This document shows positions 1 to 9,746 of a stretch of 64,000 bases of DNA, piece by piece. The notes beneath the pieces are model-generated. The model had not been told where the DNA came from and made no database searches. It was given only the letters and a program-made list of their open reading frames with translations. The translations under genes and the position numbers were made by a program. The DNA comes from an uncultured Pseudoalteromonas sp. Lineage in GTDB: Bacteria > Pseudomonadota > Gammaproteobacteria > Enterobacterales > Alteromonadaceae. Numbering within the stretch: the first letter of the stretch is position 1; each line of letters opens with the position of its first letter. The stretch spans positions 186,001 to 250,000 of the forward strand of contig CANLRB010000003.1 of the NCBI GenBank assembly GCA_947493455.1, read 5' to 3'.

Positions 1-429
1 GCACAGTTACAAGATGGTCAGCAGTATTTAAAACTGTGGCCCAAGGCGCCTGAATTAGGCGCAATTTTACCGGAAAACCGGATTGTAGCGGCGACAAAAA
101 TGGGAATTAAAGTGGTTCCTTTTATTGCGGTGCTAAGTGTACTCGTACAGGGAATATCGTTGGGTGCCGAGTACTTACCACAGGCAATAACATTTGCGTT
201 ATTTCTGTTATCAATGCCTGTTCAAGGTTTATATTGGTTAGGTAAGCGTTCAAATACGTATTTACCGCCGAGCCAAGCGAGTTGGTTTAGAGAGATACAT
301 AGTAAAATGTGTGAAAACGGCCATCAACCAACCGTATCGCAATCTCGCCCACGCTATGCTGAGTTGGCGATATTATTGAATGAAGTATATTCGAAAATGG
401 ATAAAGCATTTAGAAGAGAGCTATTTTAG
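1..429 (+). CDS. yfbV: UPF0208 membrane protein YfbV (5' partial)
   Basis: The reading frame is open from the first base of the window and ends at TAG 427-429, so the start lies upstream. About 142 residues are visible, close to the roughly 150 of E. coli YfbV, so little is missing. The visible part reads like YfbV: an N-terminal region ending in LPENR, two hydrophobic segments separated by a short loop, then QGLYWLGKRS and a soluble tail with SWFREI and LAILLNEVY. It is an inner-membrane protein; the biochemical role of the family is not established. An internal ATG at 100 could be mistaken for the start, but family-like sequence continues upstream of it. The stop codon overlaps the end of the convergent rlmA gene and lies inside a strong terminator hairpin. 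Confidence 0.88.
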   Translation, partial: AQLQDGQQYLKLWPKAPELGAILPENRIVAATKMGIKVVPFIAVLSVLVQGISLGAEYLPQAITFALFLLSMPVQGLYWLGKRSNTYLPPSQASWFREIHSKMCENGHQPTVSQSRPRYAELAILLNEVYSKMDKAFRRELF

Positions 430-442
430 CTCTCTTTTTTTT
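415..442 (+). terminator. intrinsic terminator of yfbV
   Basis: A perfect 9-bp inverted repeat (AGAGAGCTA at 415-423 and TAGCTCTCT at 427-435, 3-nt loop) is followed by a run of T through 442. The hairpin spans the yfbV stop codon and the last codons of the convergent rlmA. The T tract serves plus-strand transcription; on the minus strand the flank is A/T-rich but lacks a clean T run. Confidence 0.85.
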
Positions 443-1232
443 GAAAAATATTAATGTAAAATTCAAAGTCGATATCTAAGTTATTCAACTTCTCTATTTG
501 TTGCCAGTGCTCCGGTCGGAACTTCCAAGCAAACGGTGTCATCATAATTAATGATTTTAAATCTAAATGTGATAATGATACCGTCTTCGTTAGCATTTTT
601 CGCTCTAATAAGTCGAATCCAGCAGGTGTTTCGATTGCATCGTGAGGGCGAACATCGCGATATATAAACTGTTTAAGTTGCTGTAGATGATTACGCGCAG
701 GCGTGACCGCAACTAAATATCCGCCGGGTTTTGCAAGTCGCAGTAGCTCGTAATTAAATAGGGGCGCAAACACACTCACTAATATATCTGCTGAACCCAT
801 ACCAAAAGGCGCATTTGATATCGATGCAACACTAAACTGACATGTTTTATAGCGTTTTGCGGCATACTTGACTGCCGATTTTGAAATGTCGATACCAAAC
901 ACGTTTAAGGACGCGTGCTCTTCAGCAATCTTATGTGTATAAAACCCTTCTCCACACCCTAAATCAATCAGTGTACCCTGCGTTTGGTACGTGTTAATCA
1001 CATCGACGATTGCTTGTTGCAAAAATGCATAGTGGCCTTTTTCTAAAAACGCACGCCGTGCAACTACCATTTCTTTATTGTCGCCGGGGTCTTTCGATTT
1101 TTTAAACTGAACAGGGAGTAAGTTCACATAACCTTCTTTTGCAAAATCAAAGCTATGATTGTCTCGGCATTTATATTGATTATTAACCTGTTGTAATGGT
1201 TGCTGGCAAAGAGGGCAAAGATAAGCCGACAT
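426..1232 (-). CDS. rlmA: 23S rRNA (guanine(745)-N1)-methyltransferase RlmA
   Basis: This is a SAM-dependent methyltransferase that modifies G745 of 23S rRNA. The 268-residue protein begins with the family zinc finger (CPLC near residues 6-9, then C22 and H26 in KCRDNH), followed by FDFAKEGYVNLLP and the conserved linker KDPGDNKEMVVARRAFLEKG. The Rossmann SAM-binding motif LIDLGCGEGFY lies near residues 88-98, and the later VFAPLFNYELLRLAKPGG segment is also typical. Length matches E. coli RlmA (269). It is convergent with yfbV, and the two stop codons overlap by a few bases. The minus-strand gene upstream (CbiM-like) is 72 bp away. Confidence 0.93.
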   Translation of the reverse strand: MSAYLCPLCQQPLQQVNNQYKCRDNHSFDFAKEGYVNLLPVQFKKSKDPGDNKEMVVARRAFLEKGHYAFLQQAIVDVINTYQTQGTLIDLGCGEGFYTHKIAEEHASLNVFGIDISKSAVKYAAKRYKTCQFSVASISNAPFGMGSADILVSVFAPLFNYELLRLAKPGGYLVAVTPARNHLQQLKQFIYRDVRPHDAIETPAGFDLLERKMLTKTVSLSHLDLKSLIMMTPFAWKFRPEHWQQIEKLNNLDIDFEFYINIFQKKES

Positions 1233-1304
1233 TTAAAAATTCCAAATAAAGCGTGAAAAAAGTGATTTAAGTTTTGTTTCGTATTTTAGCATGTCATCGG
1301 GGGT

Positions 1305-1946
1305 TTAATCATTTAAATACTGATTGTCGTAAAATGTTCTGACCCAATGCGGTCGATAAATGATAAGTACCGTCATCGCCATGCCCGTTAACATGGATTC
1401 CGGAAACCAAATCAAGGCGGCATAGAATGTATAGTTTTCAATTAATTGATACCAAGTGTAATGACCTATTAATAGATGATACGCGGTCATTAAAACCATG
1501 TGTACAACCGCACTAAACCCTGCCGTAAGAAAACCACAGACAAAAATGTAAACAAACAGATGCCGTGCAAGATAATGATAACTTAGGTAAAACACAAAGT
1601 AGCTAAATAGAGCCGGGATTACGATGGTAAAGAGCGAAAAACTTGCAATAAAATCATACGATTTAGTGAGCGCAAGGTAGGGAACTAGCGCCACTAAGCC
1701 ACAAAATAGAGCAAGCCTTAACCCAACAATTAATGTAACTGCTGTCATGCCGAGTATATGAATGTTTAGTCCGTTTAAAAGACCGGCATGAATCGACCAA
1801 AGCAAAAATAAAACAAGGCTGAGTGCAAGTGTAGCGCGCTGCACCTGTTTGTTTTTGAGCAGGGTGCGCGTATTTTTATCAAGCGTTAAGATTGCGCTAA
1901 TCAAAACAAGCAATGCGCAAACTATTTCAGTTATCTCATGGAACAT
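1305..1946 (-). CDS. CbiM/COG3235-like integral membrane protein
   Basis: A 213-residue, highly hydrophobic protein with about six predicted membrane segments. The segment NIHILGMTAVTLIVGLRLAL resembles the core of CbiM-type energy-coupling-factor permease subunits and the COG3235 proteins common in gammaproteobacteria, where a His-rich start followed by Gly-rich helices forms the metal-uptake channel. No ATPase (CbiO) or T-component (CbiQ) gene is adjacent, so if it is a transporter it lacks its usual partners here. A role in cobalt or nickel uptake is family-level inference only. The ATG start gives a plausible cytoplasmic or periplasmic N-terminus (MFHEITEI). Confidence 0.55.
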   Translation of the reverse strand: MFHEITEIVCALLVLISAILTLDKNTRTLLKNKQVQRATLALSLVLFLLWSIHAGLLNGLNIHILGMTAVTLIVGLRLALFCGLVALVPYLALTKSYDFIASFSLFTIVIPALFSYFVFYLSYHYLARHLFVYIFVCGFLTAGFSAVVHMVLMTAYHLLIGHYTWYQLIENYTFYAALIWFPESMLTGMAMTVLIIYRPHWVRTFYDNQYLND

Positions 1947-1974
1947 TTTATCGGCAATTTGACTCTTGGCAAAG

Positions 1975-1997
1975 TGTGATGCCGTAATGGCATCACA
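1975..1997. other. hairpin between xthA and the CbiM-like gene
   Basis: A perfect 9-bp inverted repeat, TGTGATGCC (1975-1983) and GGCATCACA (1989-1997), with a 5-nt loop. It lies just beyond the stop of xthA (minus strand) and before the next minus-strand gene, where a terminator or attenuator would be expected. It has no clear T tract on the minus strand, so termination there is uncertain. Confidence 0.45.
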
Positions 1998-2006
1998 TTC
2001 TACGTG

Positions 2007-2810
2007 TTATTTAAATGTCGCCCAAATAGGGGCGTGGTCCGATGGCTTTTCAATACCGCGCAGTTCGTAGTCAATTCCCGTTTCAGTACACTGTGCATTC
2101 AGTGATTCAGTCGCAAGTATTACATCGATGCGCAGTCCGCGATTGTCGACAAAGCCTTTTGAACGATAATCAAACCATGAATACTGATCATCAACATCAG
2201 GGTGCTGCTCACGGAAGGTATCTTTGAACCCCCACTTTAATAGCGTTGCCAACCATTCTCGCTCTTCCGGTTGAAATGAGCATTTGCCGGTTTTTAACCA
2301 CCTCTTACGGTTCGGCTCGCCAATCCCGATATCTAAATCGGTCGGTGAAATGTTAATATCACCCATCACAATTACTTTTTGGCTCGGGTCGAGATCACTT
2401 AAATACGTCATTAAATCTGTATAAAACTGACGCTTGTAAGGGAATTTTGTTTCATGTGCTATGTTATCGCCTTGCGGAAAATAACCGTTTAGCACTTTTA
2501 CTGTGTCACCGTTGTCGTCTTGGTAGTCGACCATAATCATGCGGCGCTGGGCGTCAGTTGAGTCAGTTGGGAAACCGCGTTCGACCGATACTGGCTCTCG
2601 TTTGCAAAGCATTGCAACACCATAATGAGCTTTTTGGCCGTGGAAATAGACGTGATAACCCATAGCTTCAACGTCTTCAACTGGAAACGCTTCGTCGTGA
2701 ACCTTAATTTCTTGCAACCCGATGATATCGGGTTGATGTTTGTCGATTAGTGCTTGCAATTGATGTAAGCGAGCGCGCAGACCATTTATATTAAAAGAAA
2801 TGACTTTCAT
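2007..2810 (-). CDS. xthA: exodeoxyribonuclease III (XthA)
   Basis: Exonuclease III, the major AP endonuclease of base-excision repair, with 3'-5' exonuclease and 3'-phosphatase activity. The 267-residue protein matches E. coli ExoIII along its length: the N-terminal [13 protein letters not shown], the metal-binding [22 protein letters not shown] with its catalytic Asn and Asp, [12 protein letters not shown], the active-site segment [16 protein letters not shown], and the terminal catalytic [10 protein letters not shown]. The open frame extends 15 codons further upstream (to 2855), but family alignment puts the start at the ATG at 2810. A GGAA-containing sequence about 9 nt upstream could act as ribosome-binding site. 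The gene is divergent from recC. Confidence 0.95.
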   Translation of the reverse strand: MKVISFNINGLRARLHQLQALIDKHQPDIIGLQEIKVHDEAFPVEDVEAMGYHVYFHGQKAHYGVAMLCKREPVSVERGFPTDSTDAQRRMIMVDYQDDNGDTVKVLNGYFPQGDNIAHETKFPYKRQFYTDLMTYLSDLDPSQKVIVMGDINISPTDLDIGIGEPNRKRWLKTGKCSFQPEEREWLATLLKWGFKDTFREQHPDVDDQYSWFDYRSKGFVDNRGLRIDVILATESLNAQCTETGIDYELRGIEKPSDHAPIWATFK

Positions 2811-2986
2811 ATTTATATCTGTTCCGTAAGAACCTTCGGCGTCTATAACGACCAAGGCATATGCTAAATTTAATACCAGTATAATAGCATGGTGATAGTT
2901 AGATAATACAGATTATCAAATGCTTAATCTGTTTAATATCAAGAATTCATGTACTATTGACGCATCTATGTTTATAAAGGGTTGTT
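2811..2986. promoter_or_regulatory. divergent xthA/recC intergenic region with an inverted repeat
   Basis: This 176-bp A/T-rich gap must hold the promoters of xthA (leftward) and recCBD (rightward). It contains an 8-bp inverted repeat, ACAGATTA (2908-2915) and TAATCTGT (2925-2932), with a 9-nt spacer, which could be an operator or a hairpin. TACTAT at 2952-2957 is a possible -10 for recC, but I found no convincing -35. No LexA-type CTGT-N8-ACAG box is visible. Confidence 0.35.
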
Positions 2987-5900
2987 ATGCTGCATATTAT
3001 TCAATCAAACCGCATGGAAGCACTGCAGCTTCACTTGTCACAACTATTACATCACGATCCACTTACCAGTATTTTTGACAAGGAAATGATCTTGGTTCAA
3101 TCGCCGGGCATTGCACAGTGGCTAAAGGTTGAGCTCGGTAGCCAACTCGGTATTGCGGGACAAATGGATTTTGTGTTGCCATCAAGTTTTATTTGGCGAC
3201 TCTACCAACAAACGCTTGACGATGTGCCAAAGCAATCGGCATTTAATAAACAAAATATGGCGTGGAAAATTCACGCAATTTTACCTGATTGCTTGTCGTT
3301 ACCCGAGTTTTCGTCATTAGCAAATTATGTTGGCGAAGATACCAGCGATACCAAGGTATTTAGCTTATGTGAAAAGATAGCCGATGCGTATGACCAATAT
3401 TTAATGTATCGCCCACAGTGGTTAAGTGCGTGGCTAATCAACGAACCTCTTCATGATGTTGATGTGTCATTGGCACCATGGCAACCCGAATTATGGCGAC
3501 GCCTGGTAGCGCATACGAGTGCACTTGGACAGCCGCATCATCATCGGGCCAACTTACATCAATCTCTGCTTGAAAAATTGGCCTACCCAAACGTTCAACT
3601 AAAAGAAAGTCGCGTTATTATTTTCGGTATGTCGGCGATGCCGCTGCAACAAATTGAGATAATGTCGGCGCTATCACAAAAAATTGACGTGTATTTGTAT
3701 CTAAATAACCCCAGTTGCCACTATTGGGGTGATGTGATTGATGAAAAAACGCAAGCAAAAATTGCAGCTAAATATGTGTTAAAGCCGTTTGTTGACGCAC
3801 CAGAAAAGGACTATTTTTATGTTGGTAATCCGCTACTTGCATCATGGGGCAAGCTTGGGCGTGATTATCTTGAACAACTTGTTCAACTCGATGCACAGTG
3901 GCACGATATTTTTATAGAAAACTTTGATAACACCTTACTGAGTCATATTCAAAAAGACATCTTTAATTTGACTTTTAAAGGGCAAACGGTGACATCGGAT
4001 GCTGCTCGATTCATTGATGGATTAGAGAAAACACAAATAGTGCAAGATGATAGCGTGGTGCTCGTTGATTGCCATTCGCCGGTGCGAGAGGTCGAGGCGC
4101 TTCATGATCATTTACTGAACATGTTTGAGAAAAACCCGGCGCTGACACCAAAAGACATTGTTGTCATGATGCCTGATGTCAGTGCATACACGCCTTATAT
4201 CGATGCGATTTTTGGCAGAGCAAGTGGTGATTTATATATTCCGTATGCGATTTCAGATTTAGCAATCGATAAAGAAAAACCAATTTTAACGAGTTTCATT
4301 CAATTGGCGTCAATTTGTCAAAATAGATTTACCGTCTCTGAAATTCTTGACCTGCTGCAAGTTGAAGCCATCGCTGCGAAATTTAGTATTGAACTCGAAC
4401 AACTTGACCAAATTGGGTATTGGCTTGAGCAAGTAAAAATACGTTGGGCCATTGATGGCGAACATAAAGTGTGTCTTCAGCAACCAAATATTGAACTAAA
4501 TACCTGGCAGCAAGGTTTAAATCGGTTAATGCTGGGTACCGTTCAATCGGACGAATTAGCGGAATATTCGGGAATTTACCCCGCAGATGAAGTTGAAGGA
4601 ATGGCCACAGAGATACTCGGCTTGCTAATTACGTTTTTCGATAAGTTAGTGTTGCTAAAAAAACAATTGGACGCTCCTACAAATATCGCAGAGAAAGTGG
4701 CGTTACATCGTCAAGTTATTCACGACTTTTACGACAGTGAACATCATCAAAGTTGGGATTTGTTGTTGATAAACACAATGCTTGATGATCTTATGTTGCA
4801 TTATGAAGAACGAGACTATAGCGACCCAATAAGTCAGTCATTGATGGTTCAAGTCATGAACCAAGCATTATCGAACAAAGGGGTAGGACAGCGGTTTTTG
4901 TCCGGTCAGGTGAATATTTGTACATTGATGCCAATGCGTGCGGTGCCATTTAAAGTCGTGTGTATTTTAGGTCTTAATGATGCAGATTACCCGCGTATTG
5001 TGCAGCCTTTGGGTTTTGATTTGTTGCATCACAGCGCACCTAAAAAGGGAGACCGCTCGCGCAAACTAGACGACAGATACTTATTTTTAGAAGCCCTCAT
5101 GAGTACCCGAGAACAACTTTACTTAAGCTATGTCGGACGTTCTGCGCTTGATAACAGTGAACGCATGCCAAGTAATTTAGTCAGTGAATTGTGTGAATAT
5201 ATGGATCGCAGTTTTTATTTTGATGATGAAAATAAAGGTGTTACGAAGGGGATCTCGCTTTCACACTACTTACAGCCATTTAATGAAGCTTATTTTAGTA
5301 GCGGCGAACTGCAAACACACCATGCAACTTGGTTAGCATCAAACGAACCCCAAAACCAAACACAAAATGACATCATTGTTGCACGAAAAGATGAGCTTGG
5401 GTTGGACGAACTGATATTTGCTGTGACAAATCCTCAGCAAGCATTTTATCAACAAACGGTTGGCGTTCGTTTACCAGAATTTGACTATATCAACCAAGAT
5501 GACGAACCATTTGCGGTTGACGCGTTAACTCAATACGGCTTTTTGGGGGATTTAGTGCGCAAGCAGCTTGATGACAGCGAAATTTGTGAGCCGTACCTAG
5601 TACGTCAAGGTGCCTTGCCGCAAAGTAATGTGGGTGTGCTTGGGTTACAAACGATAAAACAACGTACCGAACCGTTAGTGGCTCACTTGTCAGCAATTAA
5701 CTATCAGACGGTTATACAGCAAAAATTTTCAATTTCAGTACTGGGTTGCGACCTAGCAGGCTACTTGAATTTATGTGGTAAAACCCAAGTTTTTTATCGT
5801 CCTGCAAGCATTAAAGCAAAGGATTTAATCAAAGCGTATCTCTATCATTTATCAGGTATTGTAAGTGGCTTTGTGACAACAACAGTATTTTGTGGTATTG

Positions 5901-6220
5901 ACACATATGCTGAATTTTCGCCAATTGAAGAACAACAAGCGGGTGAAGAACTAAATAAGTGGCTCGAATTTTATTATCTCTTACAGTCAAAACCAGTGGC
6001 GTTTTTTCCGACGAGTTCATTAACCTATGCAATGAAAGAGAACCTCAATGCCGCGAATGGCAAATTTGAGACTGCGTTTGTAGGGCGAGGTGAAGGCGAA
6101 AACCCATATGTAGCCCTTGATTTTGAGTCATTATTTGATGTGGAAGATGAGTTTTGTGAATTAAGCGAAAGCTTAATGGCGCCAATCGTCGCATCGGTGA
6201 AGGAGCACAAATATGCATAA
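2987..6220 (+). CDS. recC: RecBCD enzyme subunit RecC
   Basis: The gamma subunit of exonuclease V, which recognises Chi and holds the complex together during double-strand break repair and degradation of foreign linear DNA. At 1077 residues it is close to the E. coli protein (1122). It starts LHIIQSNRMEAL and contains the conserved VQSPGIAQWLKVELG near residues 38-52, the inactive-helicase SFIWRLYQ, and later MRAVPFKVVCILGLND and DDRYLFLEALMS. First gene of a recC-recB-recD operon; its last 8 bases overlap the start of recB. The E. coli ptrA gene between recC and recB is absent. The start has GGG about 8 nt upstream. Confidence 0.95.
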   Translation: MLHIIQSNRMEALQLHLSQLLHHDPLTSIFDKEMILVQSPGIAQWLKVELGSQLGIAGQMDFVLPSSFIWRLYQQTLDDVPKQSAFNKQNMAWKIHAILPDCLSLPEFSSLANYVGEDTSDTKVFSLCEKIADAYDQYLMYRPQWLSAWLINEPLHDVDVSLAPWQPELWRRLVAHTSALGQPHHHRANLHQSLLEKLAYPNVQLKESRVIIFGMSAMPLQQIEIMSALSQKIDVYLYLNNPSCHYWGDVIDEKTQAKIAAKYVLKPFVDAPEKDYFYVGNPLLASWGKLGRDYLEQLVQLDAQWHDIFIENFDNTLLSHIQKDIFNLTFKGQTVTSDAARFIDGLEKTQIVQDDSVVLVDCHSPVREVEALHDHLLNMFEKNPALTPKDIVVMMPDVSAYTPYIDAIFGRASGDLYIPYAISDLAIDKEKPILTSFIQLASICQNRFTVSEILDLLQVEAIAAKFSIELEQLDQIGYWLEQVKIRWAIDGEHKVCLQQPNIELNTWQQGLNRLMLGTVQSDELAEYSGIYPADEVEGMATEILGLLITFFDKLVLLKKQLDAPTNIAEKVALHRQVIHDFYDSEHHQSWDLLLINTMLDDLMLHYEERDYSDPISQSLMVQVMNQALSNKGVGQRFLSGQVNICTLMPMRAVPFKVVCILGLNDADYPRIVQPLGFDLLHHSAPKKGDRSRKLDDRYLFLEALMSTREQLYLSYVGRSALDNSERMPSNLVSELCEYMDRSFYFDDENKGVTKGISLSHYLQPFNEAYFSSGELQTHHATWLASNEPQNQTQNDIIVARKDELGLDELIFAVTNPQQAFYQQTVGVRLPEFDYINQDDEPFAVDALTQYGFLGDLVRKQLDDSEICEPYLVRQGALPQSNVGVLGLQTIKQRTEPLVAHLSAINYQTVIQQKFSISVLGCDLAGYLNLCGKTQVFYRPASIKAKDLIKAYLYHLSGIVSGFVTTTVFCGIDTYAEFSPIEEQQAGEELNKWLEFYYLLQSKPVAFFPTSSLTYAMKENLNAANGKFETAFVGRGEGENPYVALDFESLFDVEDEFCELSESLMAPIVASVKEHKYA

Positions 6221-9200
6221 TTTAAATCCAATGCGCATGCCACTTAATCGTACTAGTCTCATTGAGGCTAGTGCAGGTACGGGCAAGACATATACAATAA
6301 CCGGACTTTATTTACGCCTGTTGTTAGGTATTAACGAACATGGGGAAAAAATAACCCCACTTACGCTTTCGCAAATTTTGGTTGTGACATTTACCGAAGC
6401 GGCAACCGCCGAAATTAAAGCGCGCGTCCGGTCTCGTCTGAAGTTATTACGTGATCGGTTGCTCGGTGAAAAAAGCGATGATGAAATAGTCAATTCGTTG
6501 TTTCGTATTATTAGCGAGGATGGCGAACAAGGTATTCTAAACGCGTTTAAGTTGTTAGACGCTGCCGTCAAATCAATGGAAGAGGCAGCGATTTATACCA
6601 TCCATGGTTTTTGCCAGCGAATGTTAAAACAACATGCTTTTGAGTCCAATATGGCGTTTAATTTGCGTTTTATTTTGGAACAGAGCACGCTCATTGAACA
6701 AGCAGTGAAAGACTATTGGCGCAGCTTTGTCTATCCTTTGCCTATTGAGCAAACTCAAAGAGTATTAACTTACTTTAAGCAACCGAGTGAACTACAAAAT
6801 AAGTTAACACCACTGTTAAGTAAACTAAATGCGCAAATCATTCCTGTATACACGTATCAAGACGCACTTGATGCAAATCAGCGGTTTATTGAACTAGTAC
6901 GAGAATTTAAAAAGCAATGCATCGCGGGTGAGTTTATAAGCGCGCTTGAAAATTCCGACATCAAAAAAAACAAGGCAGTGGCGAGTAAAAAAAATCTTGC
7001 CAAGCTAAGCGCGTTTTGTAGCAGTGACGAGTTAGAGTTTTCAACTGGTAAAAGTTCGTTTGAACTGTGGCATTCGAGCGTGTTTGAACAAGAAGACCTC
7101 TATAAAAAAGGGGGTAAAGTATTTGACCATGAAATCTTGCCGCTAATTGATGACATAATTGATGCTCAAAAGATAGCAAATCAAGCGTTACCGATTGCTA
7201 TTTTAGGGGATGCGATGGCGTTTGTGAAAAAGCGGTTAGTGTATGAAAAACAGCAACAGCAAGTTATTACACCCGATGATTTACTCACAAACTTATTTAG
7301 CGCATTGAAAAATGATGAAACCAACACACTTGCAAATAAAATAGCGACGCAGTACCCGGTTGCGCTTATTGATGAGTTTCAAGACACTGATGCGATTCAA
7401 TACGGTATTTTTAAAACCATTTATAACTCTGACGATGCCAATATGGTGATGATAGGCGATCCGAAACAAGCAATTTATGGCTTTCGCGGCGCGGATATTT
7501 TTACTTATATTCAGGCTAAACATGAGGTACAAGGTGATAACCAATATACGTTGGCCACAAATTTTAGATCGAGCCTTGATATCGTAAATGGTGTCAATGC
7601 GTTATTTAGCTACCATGACAACAGCTTTATATTTGATGAGGATATTCCATTTAATGCTGTAAACGCGAAAGGTAAATCGGAAAAGTCAGCGATGAAAGAT
7701 ACGCAATCCCCGATTCAGTTTGTAGTTTATGATAGCGACGGTGAATTGATATCGAAGTCTCAAGGGCAAGCTGAGCTTGCAACTATTTTTGCCGCGCGCA
7801 TTGCAAAACAATTACAACAAGGGGCTTTACAGCAAACAACAATTGCAGATCAGCCAATTGAGGCAAAAGATATATGTGTTTTAGTGCGCAGTAAGCACGA
7901 AGCGAATATGATGAAGCAAGCATTACAGCGCTATCATGTTAGTTCGGTGTTTTTGTCTCGCGATAGCGTGTATCAAACAGAGCTTGCCTATCACTTATTA
8001 AATTTTTTAACGGCGCTTGATGGTGAATACAATGAGTCGCGTTATCGTGGTTTACTTGTGGGTCCTTTATTTGGTCTTTCATATCAACAAGTATATGCGT
8101 TAAAAGACGACCCAAAACAATGGCAAAGCCATTTGCAAAGGTTGAGTGAATTATATGATTGCTGGCAACAACGCGGCATTATGGCGATGTTAGAAACACT
8201 TGTTGCCAGCAATAATCTCCCCAGTATATGGCATACAAAAGACTTACCAGTTGATCGCTGGCTCACAGATTACCGCCATTTGGCTGAAATACTTCAACAA
8301 AAACAACTCGAGTTGGATGGTAACAAACGATTATTGCACTGGTTTAACGAGCAATTAACGTCGCCACACAGTGAAGGTGCGCAGTTGCGTTTAGAGAGCG
8401 ATGATGACTTGGTAAAAATCGTGACAATGCATGGCTCTAAAGGGTTGGAATATCCGGTTGTTTATATTCCATTTGTACTGAGTTTTCGCGACATCGATGT
8501 TATTCATTATCATCACGAAGAGCAGTACTTAGTAAATTTAGCGCCGGACGATGAAAGTAAAGTATTAGCGACAAAGGAACAACTTGCTGAAGACATACGA
8601 TTACTTTACGTTGCCTTAACGCGGGCAATACATCAGCTGCATATTGGGTTGTTTCATATAAAAGATGGCGCGAAAAAGAAATCGGGTTTGAAAAAAACCG
8701 CCTTTGGTCATTTGCTGTTCAATGATATCGAGACTGATGATGCGACACATTGGCTGTCGAGATTAGCCGAATTTAGCTCGGTCTACCCATTTATGACTTT
8801 AACAAAAGCAGTGGCTGAAGATGACTTTGTGATGCCAGTTAAAACAACACAGCATCATGAAATGTCGGTTAAACCGTTTAATGGACAGATTGAGCGAAAC
8901 TGGCGCATTACAAGTTTTAGTGCGATGACAAAGTCTGGTCATCATGTTGATTTTAGAGCAGGCGCAGATGACGAGTCGCACCACCTTGATTGGCAACAAG
9001 ACGAACAATTAACTGACTATAGTGAATTTACCTTCCCTAAAGGTGCAAAACCAGGTAGCTGTTTACACGGTATCTTAGAGAATATCGAGTTCAACTGTTT
9101 TGATGATAATCAGCAAGATGAACAAAAAAGACTGCCGATTGTGATTGAACAACAACTTAATCATTACGGTATCGATGCCGAGTGGCAAGATACAACCGTT

Positions 9201-9746
9201 AATTGGATAACAACTATATTGAATTCGTCACTCAATGCTGAGGGATTACGACTTAATCAACTTGCACCAGAGCAATGTTTAGTCGAAATGGAATTTATGT
9301 TACCACTAAAAGATTTAAATATTCGGGTGATTAATGAAGCGCTTTATGAGATGACTGATAAACATTTTAGTGCGTTGAATAGTCAGAATATTCAAGGCAT
9401 GTTAACTGGCTTTATCGATTTAATCTTTAGTTGGCAAGGACAATATTTTATTCTCGATTACAAATCGAATTACCTAGGCGCAAACGGTGAAGACTATCAT
9501 CAAGAAAATATGGAAGAGGTAATGGCGTCGCATCATTATCACTTACAATATTTGCTGTATAGCGTTGCCTTACATCGGCTGCTCAAACAACGTTTAAAAG
9601 ATTATGATATAAATCGCCATTTAGGTGGGGTTTATTATTTGTTTTTACGCGGGATGCCATCAGGGAGCGGTGTGTACTATAAAAAAATTGATACACAAGT
9701 AATCGAAAAGTTAGATGCCTTATTTGGTGATGGGAGCAGTTTATGA
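6213..9746 (+). CDS. recB: RecBCD enzyme subunit RecB
   Basis: The 3'-5' helicase and nuclease subunit of exonuclease V. The 1177-residue protein equals the E. coli length (1180). SF1 helicase motifs are clear: Walker A IEASAGTGKTYT near residues 17-28, IHGFCQRML, the DEFQDTD box near 387-393, GDPKQAIYGFRGAD, and motifs V/VI around MHGSKGLEYPVVY and LLYVALTRA. The C-terminal RecB nuclease domain carries FILDYKSNYLG, with the catalytic Asp near residue 1082 and the following Lys. The start ATG overlaps recC, and the stop overlaps recD by 4 bp (ATGA), which implies translational coupling and fixed stoichiometry. Confidence 0.96.
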   Translation: MHNLNPMRMPLNRTSLIEASAGTGKTYTITGLYLRLLLGINEHGEKITPLTLSQILVVTFTEAATAEIKARVRSRLKLLRDRLLGEKSDDEIVNSLFRIISEDGEQGILNAFKLLDAAVKSMEEAAIYTIHGFCQRMLKQHAFESNMAFNLRFILEQSTLIEQAVKDYWRSFVYPLPIEQTQRVLTYFKQPSELQNKLTPLLSKLNAQIIPVYTYQDALDANQRFIELVREFKKQCIAGEFISALENSDIKKNKAVASKKNLAKLSAFCSSDELEFSTGKSSFELWHSSVFEQEDLYKKGGKVFDHEILPLIDDIIDAQKIANQALPIAILGDAMAFVKKRLVYEKQQQQVITPDDLLTNLFSALKNDETNTLANKIATQYPVALIDEFQDTDAIQYGIFKTIYNSDDANMVMIGDPKQAIYGFRGADIFTYIQAKHEVQGDNQYTLATNFRSSLDIVNGVNALFSYHDNSFIFDEDIPFNAVNAKGKSEKSAMKDTQSPIQFVVYDSDGELISKSQGQAELATIFAARIAKQLQQGALQQTTIADQPIEAKDICVLVRSKHEANMMKQALQRYHVSSVFLSRDSVYQTELAYHLLNFLTALDGEYNESRYRGLLVGPLFGLSYQQVYALKDDPKQWQSHLQRLSELYDCWQQRGIMAMLETLVASNNLPSIWHTKDLPVDRWLTDYRHLAEILQQKQLELDGNKRLLHWFNEQLTSPHSEGAQLRLESDDDLVKIVTMHGSKGLEYPVVYIPFVLSFRDIDVIHYHHEEQYLVNLAPDDESKVLATKEQLAEDIRLLYVALTRAIHQLHIGLFHIKDGAKKKSGLKKTAFGHLLFNDIETDDATHWLSRLAEFSSVYPFMTLTKAVAEDDFVMPVKTTQHHEMSVKPFNGQIERNWRITSFSAMTKSGHHVDFRAGADDESHHLDWQQDEQLTDYSEFTFPKGAKPGSCLHGILENIEFNCFDDNQQDEQKRLPIVIEQQLNHYGIDAEWQDTTVNWITTILNSSLNAEGLRLNQLAPEQCLVEMEFMLPLKDLNIRVINEALYEMTDKHFSALNSQNIQGMLTGFIDLIFSWQGQYFILDYKSNYLGANGEDYHQENMEEVMASHHYHLQYLLYSVALHRLLKQRLKDYDINRHLGGVYYLFLRGMPSGSGVYYKKIDTQVIEKLDALFGDGSSL